A stretch of 64,000 nucleotides of DNA. Source: Eledone cirrhosa. Its lineage: Eukaryota; Mollusca; Cephalopoda; Octopoda; Eledonidae. Under the pieces are notes generated by a model. It made no database searches and was not told the origin of the DNA. It saw nothing but the letters and a program-made list of their open reading frames with translations. Each line of letters begins with the position of its first letter. Within the stretch, counting starts at the first letter, position 1. Shown here piece after piece: positions 57,153 to 64,000 of the stretch. Made by a program: the position numbers and the translations under genes. The stretch spans positions 7,150,450 through 7,214,449 of the forward strand of contig OZ024740.1 of the NCBI GenBank assembly GCA_964016885.1, given 5' to 3'.

Positions 57153-57600
57153 AAAATGAAGAATTAGAAATAGAAGCCAGGACTATCCGTCATCAGTGGT
57201 CTACTAGCCATCTTCGCGTTACAGACCATATACCTCAGGCTATGGCGATGCAATAACTAAATTAAGTTATTGGGATAAAAAGAGTTGGGTGGAGAAAGAG
57301 ATACAGGTAAACGAAGACGAACGGTGAGGCAACGTAAAGAGAGGAAAAAATGAGAAAATCAAGTCAATAATTCATTTGGAACATAAGAACGTGCGAATAT
57401 TGACGAGAAGATGAAAGACACATCTTGGCTGTGCGGATGTGAGCGATATATATATATATATATATTTAGGTTTGTTGATTCACCACTGGATAGAACTGGT
57501 CATTCCGTATGGTCAACCTGGATGTAATATTAGGGAGAGCACCCGACGTAATGCAACTCACCCGTCTTCGTTTGTGTTGTTGTTGGTGCGAGTACGGAGA
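57151..57600. other. Unassigned intergenic or repeat-derived DNA
   Basis: No open frame of interest and no recognised family. It holds a small perfect hairpin (AATAACT-AAATTA-AGTTATT, near 57253-57272) and a short TA run at about 57447-57465 that separates two different sequence blocks (GCGGATGTGAGCGATATA and TTTAGGTTTGTTGATTCACC). The mosaic look suggests old transposon pieces, but I cannot name one. Confidence 0.5.
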
Positions 57601-57664
57601 GTATGGAGGTAATTATTATAAAATAACAGGAGGCTGGACTGGTGTAATTCCTTAAAGGTTTATT

Positions 57665-57722
57665 ATACTATGAACATTTCAATGACCGGGTTCAGTATGA
57701 ATCCGGTGATATCATCAGGTAT
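57665..57722 (-). ncRNA. Candidate type I hammerhead ribozyme motif
   Basis: Read on the minus strand, the hammerhead core is present: CTGATGA (57712-57718) and GAAA (57677-57680), joined by a long imperfect hairpin (ACCGG pairs with CCGGT, then GGATTCA with TGAACCC apart from one A-C mismatch, 3-base loop). Stem III is A-U, U-A, G-C closed by a 2-base loop. The cleavage triplet reads AUA, so cleavage would fall between 57669 and 57668. Stem I is ATAC (57719-57722) with GTAT (57665-57668). The pair at the base of stem II (10.1/11.1, normally G-C) is U-U, which would weaken it, and there is an internal C-C mismatch. Very short stem III is typical of hammerheads in Penelope-like elements and metazoan retrozymes. 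Only one copy is present, so its carrier element is unknown. Confidence 0.45.
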
Positions 57723-57764
57723 TCAAAATTTAACAAAGGAATATAATCCTTGGGGCTGAAAAGG

Positions 57765-57827
57765 CAGAGAGACAAGAAGGCTGAACTAGAAACTGCTAAA
57801 TGTGTGGCCGCCTTCTTGTCTCTCTGT

Positions 57828-57867
<40 letters not shown>

Positions 57868-57878
57868 ACAGAGAGACA
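57765..57878. repeat. Nested inverted repeats (17-bp arms, then a 62-bp palindrome)
   Basis: CAGAGAGACAAGAAGGC at 57765-57781 is the exact reverse complement of 57810-57826. The second arm is also the left edge of a 62-bp palindrome (57817-57878) in which TGTCTCTCTGTTATTTTA faces TAAAATAACAGAGAGACA across a TA run. TATAAAATAACAG is also present as a direct copy at 57617-57629. The three arms could pair in two alternative ways. This may be the end of a small non-autonomous transposon, which is not proven. Confidence 0.75.
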
Positions 57879-58211
57879 TGGATATATACAGAGCTATATG
57901 AACATTGATTACAAAAAACAAATCTTGTAATAACAAAAAACTATTGCTTTGTAAAGCTCGTATAGTTACGGAGATTTACACAAGAATGTCTGTGTTTAAA
58001 CCATCTAATTCTCTATATTTTGTTGTCTTACACCAGTCTCTTCTATACAGACATACGCATTCAGAGCTCATTCACAACTTAATAATATAAAAAAAAAGAA
58101 ATCGGTAGACAAAATGCTATTTCTTTCAATACAGTTAGAAAATATGTATGAAAATGTTGATCGAAAATGATTTTAGATAGTTACATATTTTACATATTAC
58201 ATATACTAAAG

Positions 58212-58213
<2 letters not shown>
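57879..58213. other. AT-rich unassigned DNA
   Basis: This stretch has several short A runs and no recognised gene or repeat. A 61-codon open frame at 57905-58090 has no recognisable domain and is read as noise. Confidence 0.5.

Positions 58214-58268
<55 letters not shown>
58214..58268. repeat. (CA)n microsatellite, about 27 copies
   Basis: An uninterrupted run of alternating A and C, then CATACATACAGACA. Confidence 0.97.
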
Positions 58269-58272
<4 letters not shown>

Positions 58273-58562
58273 TACAGACATTAGTGTTTCGGCACACACG
58301 TTCTTACACAGTAAGGTGGCCGGGCCGTATTATGACCTGACTTCGGCTCGGAGTGTAAGAAAAACGACCCCTCCCCATTTGTGTTTGTTAAGATTGTTAA
58401 TAAGAACAACAAAAAGCAGAACAGAACAAAACGCTTGACTGTATTGAATGGCGTTGGTTAAGTTTCGAAATTTGTTTCGTTAGAAAAAAGTAATGTAAAT
58501 GATTTCGCTGTGTTTTTTGAGTAGGGAACAGTTATCGATTAGACTTTCGTTGGAGGACTTAT

Positions 58563-58564
<2 letters not shown>
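58269..58564. other. Unassigned DNA between microsatellites
   Basis: Contains a GC-richer patch (GGTGGCCGGGCCG near 58316) and nothing I recognise as coding or as a known repeat. Confidence 0.5.

Positions 58565-58623
<59 letters not shown>
58565..58623. repeat. (GA)n microsatellite, about 29 copies
   Basis: An uninterrupted run of alternating G and A. It is a polypurine tract, and 58624-58740 stays purine-rich with A runs. The minus-strand frame 58539-58790, rich in Ser-Leu repeats, is the translation of this tract and not a gene. Confidence 0.97.
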
Positions 58624-58626
<3 letters not shown>

Positions 58627-59204
58627 GCGAGATTCCCAGTAAAACAACAACTAACAAACCAAAAAAAAAACAACCAAAAGGAAACAAAAATAAAAAAAAG
58701 AAGACAAGAAAGAGAGAAAGAAATGGTTATAGAAAATGTATACAAACTTAAAGACGACTGAATTTTCCTTGGGACTGCTAAATCCATCACAGCAAATATA
58801 GCATTAAGCTATTACCATAATATGGCAACCATCGATAGACAGCGGCCTAGACATCTAATTGCAATGATTTGCTTGGATCAGTGGAGGACTTTGCGCGACT
58901 TTGCGCGATTTTTGCGACTTTGTGCGATTTTGCGCTCACACGCACACTCAGACACGCTCACATACATATACTTCTAAACTGGGTGAAGAACTAAGCCTGG
59001 TGCAACTTGATGGCCGCACACGCCGCCAGGCAGTTCACAAATAAATGTCCACCCAAAACGGCGTCGATATGAGAAACGCTTTTAACTGTTTGTCGCCGTG
59101 ACCACTTGCTCGAAGTTTATCTCAGTGGTGTCTAGTTGGTTTACCTATTGATCTACTTATCATACGAGTTTGTTCCTCGCCGTGGAGGGCATTTATAATC
59201 CACC
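58624..59204. other. Purine-rich DNA, short GCGAC/TTTGCGC tandem tract, unassigned DNA
   Basis: 58624-58740 is A-rich polypurine. 58888-58937 holds a short degenerate tandem motif in which ACTTTGCGCG, ATTTTTGCG, ACTTTGTGCG and ATTTTGCG follow each other. 58940-59204 shows no recognised gene; the LINE homology starts at about 59205. Confidence 0.6.
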
Positions 59205-60715
59205 GGCGTCAAACAGGGTGACTCCTTCGCACTTGATGAAGAAGACATTACATGTAGCATCCGGGAACTATTTAACATGTGGTACGTAGATGACGCAGCA
59301 ATAGGTGGGCCTGTGAAAACTATCTAGCACAATGTTCACCTTTTAGACCCTGTCCTGGCGTGGATCTGTTTCGAAATCAACTCGTCTAAGTGGAAGATCA
59401 TGAACGGTAATTACGACACAGAGAGCTTTGCAGCTTCCGTCTTGGGCATCTGATCAGCTGCAGATGACTCAGACTAAAGATTTTCTCATCATTGGGTCGC
59501 CGATCCTCTCATCAGCCCTCTGGCCGACCCTCAAGTTCAAACTTTACCATCTCCAAACTTTCGCGAGCCGACTGCGTCTGATTGATACACATCTGGCTCT
59601 CTTCAAAGATTTTTATATACTTTTCAGTGCCCGCTTTAACAGTCCTGCACCTCATTTCACAGATCTTGATGACTGCATCCGACATGTTGCAGAGGAGATA
59701 AGCAACATCCAGTTCGATGAGACTTGATGGCAAAAAGCCACACGGTCCTTGGCCTTTGATCTCCAGTTTCATTAGTATTACCTACATTTCTTTCGCCGCT
59801 GACATCTTGTTGTGCCCTTATCGACAAGGTTCTCCACATCACATCAGAGCCTACTACGATTAGGGAACACGAGGTGGCCTACGTGACTTGGGGCCAACTT
59901 GGCCTCCATTCGAGGAACGTTCAATCTTCCTAACGCAAATGGGACGCAATCCATTGTAACAAAACTTCGGACAGCCTTGCGTACCTGTTTGACCATCACT
60001 GTCTGGCATGTGTCCCCTCCAACTCCAAGCCCCATTTCGGTGCCTGGCTAAATGCCGTCCCTTCGTACTTAACTGGACAACCACTGTCTACACATTAGTG
60101 TTTTCTCTGAGGCTCGGCTTCCGGATCTGCAACATAAATGACTGCTGTGTATGGAGGGCAGATGCTTTCAGACTACACCCGCAGTTGTGCCGCCTCAGTG
60201 CCGGTTACTTGCCACGCCATGCCGCTCTCAATGAGATCATTAAGGATGGCTTAGACACCGCTGACTTCCCCTCGCAGCTGGAACCGGTGAGGTTAGACCG
60301 AGGGAGGCGGGTCTACAAAAGGCCAGATTGCAACACAATCTTCTCGTTTCGCGATGGAAAGCATCCCCCCTCATCTGGGACATGACATACAGCAATATTT
60401 TTTCCAACAGCAGCCTGGTAAATTCTGTGACAGACATAAGTTTCTTTGCCTGACAAGCTGAATTTCACAAGCTGTTGAATTATTGGCCACTTTCAAATAG
60501 GTTTGTCGTTGGACCTATAGCAATGGAGACTTCTGGCGTTCTGGGTCCTCGTAACATTCTGTTATTCGTTGCTATTACGACGGAGTTAGCCACCCGTAGG
60601 AGTGAGATACTCGAGTTGGAATGGTATTTTTCAGTGCGTTTCCCTCGCTATCCTCTGGAGTAAGTGCTTTCTCTATTTTTCCCGCCAGGATCATGAAGCG
60701 CCATACGTCTGGAGT
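59205..60715 (+). pseudogene. Decayed non-LTR retrotransposon reverse transcriptase (LINE ORF2, C-terminal half)
   Basis: The parent protein would copy LINE RNA into DNA at the target site. Visible pieces, in order: motif B as GVKQGDS (59205-59225); after an apparent internal deletion, the catalytic block FNMWYVDDAAIGG with YVDD at 59283-59294; FEINSSKWKIMNGNYDTESF; in another frame GSPILSSALWPTLKFKL and DDCIRHVAEEISN (to 59727); in another frame LRLGFRICNINDC, CRLSAGYLPRHAALNEIIK and GLDTADFPSQLEP (60008-60385); then AMETSGVLGPRN (60475-60663) and FQCVSLAIL in the next frame. In-frame stops lie at 59325-59327, 59451-59453 and 59725-59727, with at least four frame changes. From memory, this series (motif B, WY-DD, LSSAL.PTLKFKL, LSAGRLPRHAALN, ETTGVLGP) belongs to one invertebrate LINE family. 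I cannot name the clade. It differs from the fragment at 56366-56749. It is dead. Confidence 0.85.
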
Positions 60716-60900
60716 CATGCTCATCGGGAGGTAGAGCAAACGGGTGGACGGTGTGGTGGGATTCATGGTATTCTTTTATCGACTAGTCTGTGCTGTTACG
60801 TTGGTCATTATATACACTCATTGGTGGTAAGAAACTCTCAGGAGGTCTGGACAGCAGAAGGTCTTCAGAGAAGAACCCCCTCTCTCTTCAAGAAAGTGTT
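60716..60900. other. Unassigned sequence left of the assembly gap
   Basis: It follows the LINE relic and shows no further homology that I can support. It ends at the N run with CTCTTCAAGAAAGTGTT. Confidence 0.5.
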
Positions 60901-61100
60901 NNNNNNNNNNNNNNNNNNNNNNNNNNNNNNNNNNNNNNNNNNNNNNNNNNNNNNNNNNNNNNNNNNNNNNNNNNNNNNNNNNNNNNNNNNNNNNNNNNNN
61001 NNNNNNNNNNNNNNNNNNNNNNNNNNNNNNNNNNNNNNNNNNNNNNNNNNNNNNNNNNNNNNNNNNNNNNNNNNNNNNNNNNNNNNNNNNNNNNNNNNNN
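60901..61100. other. Assembly gap of 200 N
   Basis: Exactly 200 undetermined bases, which looks like a placeholder length and not a measured one. The open frames that cross it (60602-61114, 60790-61248 and the minus-strand 60888-61127) are artefacts of the N run. Confidence 0.99.
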
Positions 61101-61502
61101 TGTTTCGTTTTTAGAAAGACCTTTCACGCTGAGGTGCGCTTGTCAAACTGATGTGTATGTGGTGTGTTGTTCTATATATAGGGATTTAACATGTCTGTGG
61201 TGTGGTGGGGGTTTCTTTTCTCCCCCTTTAATAAGTGCATGGGTGTAGGTGTGTTGAAAAAGTGTTCATAGCAGTAATGAGTTGAGACGGTGAGTAGGGT
61301 TGGGTGGGGAGAAATGTAGCAAGTGCGGCCTGCCCCGGTCATTCTCGAAAAATTCCTTTATTCAGGGGAAAAAGCTTTTAGTATTGCTTTTGTGTTGAGA
61401 ATGGTCACAGGCAAATCGCACCTGTCAAGTTTGTGAATAATTATTTTTTTATTTTTTTCCCGAAGAATTTTTCTACGTCCATCCCAAAGTTAGTCCTTTG
61501 TT
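61101..61502. other. Unassigned DNA right of the gap
   Basis: No recognised gene or repeat family. It contains G-rich (GTGGTGGGGG near 61202) and T-rich patches (near 61442-61460). Confidence 0.5.
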
Positions 61503-61837
<335 letters not shown>

Positions 61838-62067
61838 CGTCTTCTTGTTTTCCTCCGGTTGCAACATTTTTTGAAATATTCACTTCTGCGTTCACAGATT
61901 GATTTTGTTAGTTTCAGAAGATCCCGTTAAGGGTGAAAGCAGCGATTCTTTGCTTACACTTTAATCTGTTATTTTAATAAATATTTGCTCTACGGTTCTT
62001 ATATATTTGATATATATTTATCCTCATCGAACCCTCTTTGGATTTTAGTCTTCAAATTTATTATTAT

Positions 62068-62070
<3 letters not shown>
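61838..62070. other. AT-rich unassigned DNA between two TA arrays
   Basis: No gene or family recognised. AATAAA occurs near 61977, but there is no transcript context for it. Confidence 0.5.

Positions 62071-62127
<57 letters not shown>
62071..62127. repeat. (TA)n microsatellite, about 28 copies
   Basis: Uninterrupted alternating T and A after TTATTATTAC. Confidence 0.97.
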
Positions 62128-62131
<4 letters not shown>

Positions 62132-62320
62132 ATACTTGGGGAGGGTCATATTTGTGTAATATTGCCAGAATTAATAACAGAACACACTCACTGTTTGGTT
62201 GGTTTTCGCTTCTGTGTCTTTTATATCGGTAATATAATTTATTCGGTCCTCAATGTTACCATTGACTGACCAACGGTCAAAAATAATACAGATACAATAT
62301 AGACACAAACACATATATAT
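62128..62320. other. AT-rich DNA, possible outer end of the PLE
   Basis: Between the TA array and the hammerhead-like motif. It has a small hairpin (TGACCAACGGTCA, about 62266-62278) and no coding signal. It may be the terminal part of the Penelope-like element or host DNA; the sequence alone does not decide. Confidence 0.45.
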
Positions 62321-62325
62321 AGTTT

Positions 62326-62367
62326 ATCAAAGTTCTTTCGTTGCACATCTGCAACATTATCAGTGGT
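62326..62367 (-). ncRNA. Degenerate hammerhead ribozyme motif in the PLE 3' region
   Basis: Minus strand: CTGATAA (62357-62363) in place of the core CTGANGA, a perfect 6-bp stem II (GTTGCA with TGCAAC, loop GATG), then GAAA (62336-62339), a 2-bp stem III with a 2-base loop, and CUU as cleavage triplet. Stem I pairs at 3 of its first 4 positions. The G at position 8, which takes part in catalysis, is A here, so this copy should be inactive or weak. The position downstream of a PLE reading frame supports a real, decayed ribozyme over chance. Confidence 0.6.
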
Positions 62368-62624
62368 GCTATTGTTTCCTCCCGTTACATTGTATTTTGT
62401 ACGCCATCTTTATTTAGTCTGTTTATATATTTATTTATTTGTTTATTTTATTTTGTCTTCTTTGCGCATGCGTTTGCGTGTGTGTATAGTGTTTTGTTTG
62501 ATGTGTGTTCGTGATTGGGTGACTGTGTATTGGTTAATGTATTATATCTTTACTAGTGTGTGTTTATATGTGTTTGTTGTTATTGTGCTTGTGTATGTAT
62601 TTATTTATTTATCTATTTATTTAT
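62368..62624 (-). other. PLE 3' noncoding region with (TTTA)n tract
   Basis: Between the stop codon of the PLE frame (62625-62627) and the hammerhead-like motif. The plus strand has a TTTA tetranucleotide run at 62598-62629 directly at the stop, and T/TG-rich DNA around 62420-62580. The plus-strand frames 62363-62707 and 62560-62892 are antisense noise. Confidence 0.6.
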
Positions 62625-63340
62625 TTATACTTCTCTTAGGTCAGTGTTGTTTGTTTGGGTGTTGTTGTTATTCCATTCATTCTTTCTGTTTAGCCTTGGC
62701 CTTCTAAGTTCTATTTCACTGGCCTCTCTGATTTGCCTATCTGCTGGGTCATTTCTATGTTTAGATATTATTCTAATTTCTATGTTGTCTATGTTACCGT
62801 CGTGTTGTTGTCTGGCATGTTCGTATAGTACTGACCCGTTTTTTCGTCCTTTTAGTTCCCCCAGTGTTGGTCTATCCTTTCACCTATGCTAGAGCTGTCT
62901 CGCCTATGTATGTATGTTGTCATGTTTCTGCAAGTACCCTCTGTACATCTTATGCTATAGACTACGTTTCTAGTTTTACAGTTTATCCGGGGGTTTACCT
63001 TACATATGATACATTTCCTATTAGTACAGTGGGTTTTCTTAAAAGGGTAGGTTTTGCTGATCAGGGATTTTATGATGGTTCCTGGCTTTTCTACCACCTT
63101 AATCTTTAAGTGGGTCTTTCTCAGGGCCTTTCTACACTGGTTAGCTAATTTCTCTCCATGGGTAGCGTCCACAAACATGACACTCTGGTATCTCTGGTTG
63201 TCGTACCATGAGGTGGCTTTCCCTATCTTATGTCTAGTCCTATCTAAGCTATTCCATGATTTGCTCCTGTATAATGGGCAAATTCCTTTCATGTCCAGTT
63301 CTATGAGGGTCTTATACTTCTCCATGGCTCCTCGTATACT
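62625..63340 (-). pseudogene. PLE GIY-YIG endonuclease domain (frameshifted)
   Basis: This is the C-terminal endonuclease of the Penelope-like protein. After the connector (GAMEKYKTLIELDMKGICPL) come HCTNRKCIIC, a cysteine-rich zinc-knuckle-like stretch, then RNVVYSIRC (the GIY strand) and TYIHRRDSSSIGERIDQH (the YIG strand and the helix with the conserved Arg). YIG reads YIH, so the usual Gly is lost. The frame stops at 62852-62854, but shifting frame at the run of five C (62859-62863) continues the domain with GSVLYEHARQQHDGNID, REASEIE and LNRKNEW to a stop at 62625-62627. These are the usual last elements of the PLE GIY-YIG domain. The first 28 or so codons of the open frame that starts at 63427 are out of frame and not part of the domain. 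Confidence 0.85.
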
Positions 63341-63570
63341 CTGTCTCTGTCTCTTTGGTTGTAGCCAGAGAACTGCATGCGGTTGATGAAGTGTTGGATG
63401 TGTATTTCCATTTCTGTTGGGTCGCACATACGGGACACATTCTTCATCACTCGTACCAAATCTGCGATCAGAATATTAAACTTAGCACTACTGGACATTG
63501 CTGAGTTTTTGAGTATCAGGTATTTGGAGGCCATGGGTTTAGCATAGTGTGAGTGGTAGAATTTGGGCTC
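63340..63570 (-). pseudogene. PLE thumb/connector segment in a shifted frame
   Basis: This links the reverse transcriptase to the GIY-YIG domain. In this frame the protein reads KFYHSHYAKPMASKYLIL, then LIADLVRVMKNVSRMCDP and HIQHFINRMQFSGYNQRDR. HYAKP directly after the reverse transcriptase and the SRMCDP/FINRM pattern fit continuation of one parent protein. The Met at 63534 is internal and not a start. The segment is out of frame with both neighbours, which share a frame with each other. The two shifts therefore compensate. Confidence 0.8.
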
Positions 63571-64000
63571 TCTCGTCTATAGTGTTAATCCAGAGTTCCG
63601 TGTCTAATACAGGTAGTCTATTGTTAGGGTGTTTGGAAGGGTAGTCGATAGTTACAGTTATACTCTGGTGTATGGAATTAGCTATCTGCTGGATGCTTTC
63701 CATTGTGCTACGTTCTAAATCAAACTTGTTAGTGCTCTCTAGTGGGGATGTTCTTATAACTATATTGATATCGTCTACGTAACGAGAGTACATGATGAGG
63801 TCTATGGAGCTCTCATTAAGGAGATCTTTAAGTCTCCTTTCCCACCATACCATGAAAAGGTTGGCAACATCACCAGCTATGCTGACGCCAATGGCTGCTC
63901 CCTCATTTTGGGTGTAGATCTTCTCGTTGAACTTGAATATGTGGCCCTTTAGGGTAGTTTTGATACTAGCCCCTATTGCATGTGCGACCATTTTTCTTAC
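63571..64000 (-). pseudogene. PLE reverse transcriptase domain, 5' part beyond the window
   Basis: This is the reverse-transcriptase core of a Penelope-like element. From the window edge inward: VRKMVAHAIGASIKTTLKG, then KFNEKIYTQNEGAAIGVSI, AGDVANLFMVWWERRL (fingers/palm region), the catalytic block YSRYVDDINIVI with YVDD, and after a thumb-like stretch PVLDTELWINTIDER. The frame is open at the edge and the Met at 63991 is internal, so the real start lies outside the window. It runs into a stop at 63539-63541, about 30 bp after the GAGAGAG slip site. Both palm aspartates (VDD) are intact in what is visible. Confidence 0.88.

Larger units (their letters stand above)
62321..64000 (-). mobile_element. 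Decayed Penelope-like retroelement (PLE), cut by the window edge
   Basis: Penelope-like elements encode one protein joining a reverse transcriptase to a C-terminal GIY-YIG endonuclease that nicks the target. Both domains are present here in the right order on the minus strand: reverse transcriptase (about 63570-64000 and beyond), connector (about 63340-63570), GIY-YIG (62625-63340). About 260 bp past the stop there is a hammerhead-like motif (62326-62367), another known trait of this class. The reading frame is interrupted three times, at GAGAGAG (63568-63574), at a CTCTGTCTCTGTCTC tract (63338-63356) and at a run of five C on the plus strand (62859-62863). The upstream part lies beyond base 64000. 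The outer 3' limit is not defined, and 62128-62320 may still belong to the element. I do not assign a PLE clade. Confidence 0.85.

Noticed and set aside
56802..57167. 121-codon Tyr-Ile-rich frame, and similar frames at 61575-61930 and 61985-62269
   Set aside because: They are translations of (TA)n microsatellites.
58539..58790. Minus-strand frame with a hydrophobic stretch followed by Ser-Leu repeats
   Set aside because: The Ser-Leu part is the (GA)n tract and the hydrophobic part comes from the adjoining purine-rich DNA; no homology recognised.
59512..60084. Minus-strand frames opposite the LINE relic
   Set aside because: The plus-strand frames contain recognisable reverse-transcriptase motifs; these are shadows.
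62363..63386. Plus-strand hydrophobic frames (62363-62707, 62560-62892, 62864-63109, 63054-63386)
   Set aside because: They are antisense to the Penelope-like element, whose minus-strand motifs are clear.
63301..63534. A separate small gene starting at Met 63534
   Set aside because: The residues just upstream in the same frame continue the PLE protein across a slip site, so the Met is internal.

Overview
The window looks like a piece of a cephalopod mollusc genome (octopus, squid or cuttlefish; species not determinable). The best evidence is a tRNA-derived SINE at 55168-55971. From memory, its B-box and body (GTTCAAATCCCGCCGAGG, then CTTTGCC and GTCGATAAAATAA, ending GGCCTTGTGCCAAAA) match the SINEs that are very abundant in cephalopods. 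The dense long TA, CA and GA microsatellites, a Penelope-like element and decayed LINE pieces fit that picture. I see no host protein-coding gene, rRNA or tRNA gene.

Layout. (1) 1-54781 is one uninterrupted satellite array with a 46-bp unit, about 1,190 copies, open at the left edge of the window. It is organised in layers. Zone 1 (about 1-12 kb) has diverged 2.8-3.0 kb blocks plus a younger 1.65-kb tandem duplication. Zone 2 (about 13-32 kb) is marked by a linked pair of variant units. Zone 3 is a near-perfect tandem duplication of about 10.3 kb (33513-43839 and 43840-54212). The two zone 3 copies differ, where I compared them, by one extra 46-bp unit and one base change. (2) 54782-55154 is ordinary sequence at the array edge. 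(3) 55155-55984 is a SINE flanked by a 13-bp target-site duplication; its tRNA-like 5' module, carrying the pol III A-box region, is repeated 15 times in 45-bp steps ahead of a single B box. (4) 56291-57150 is an AT-rich satellite containing a LINE reverse-transcriptase tail. (5) 57600-57880 holds a hammerhead-ribozyme-like motif and a set of inverted repeats. (6) 58.2-58.9 kb holds CA, GA and short tandem repeats. (7) 59205-60715 is a badly broken LINE reverse transcriptase. (8) 60901-61100 is a 200-N assembly gap. (9) 61.5-62.13 kb is microsatellite-rich. (10) 62321 to the right edge, minus strand, is a decayed Penelope-like element: reverse transcriptase, connector, GIY-YIG endonuclease, and a hammerhead-like motif downstream of its stop.

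There are no operons or pathways here. Everything recognisable is satellite or retroelement. The items most worth following up are the SINE with amplified A-box modules, the two hammerhead-like motifs, and the recent 10.3-kb satellite duplication. The duplication could also be an assembly artefact.
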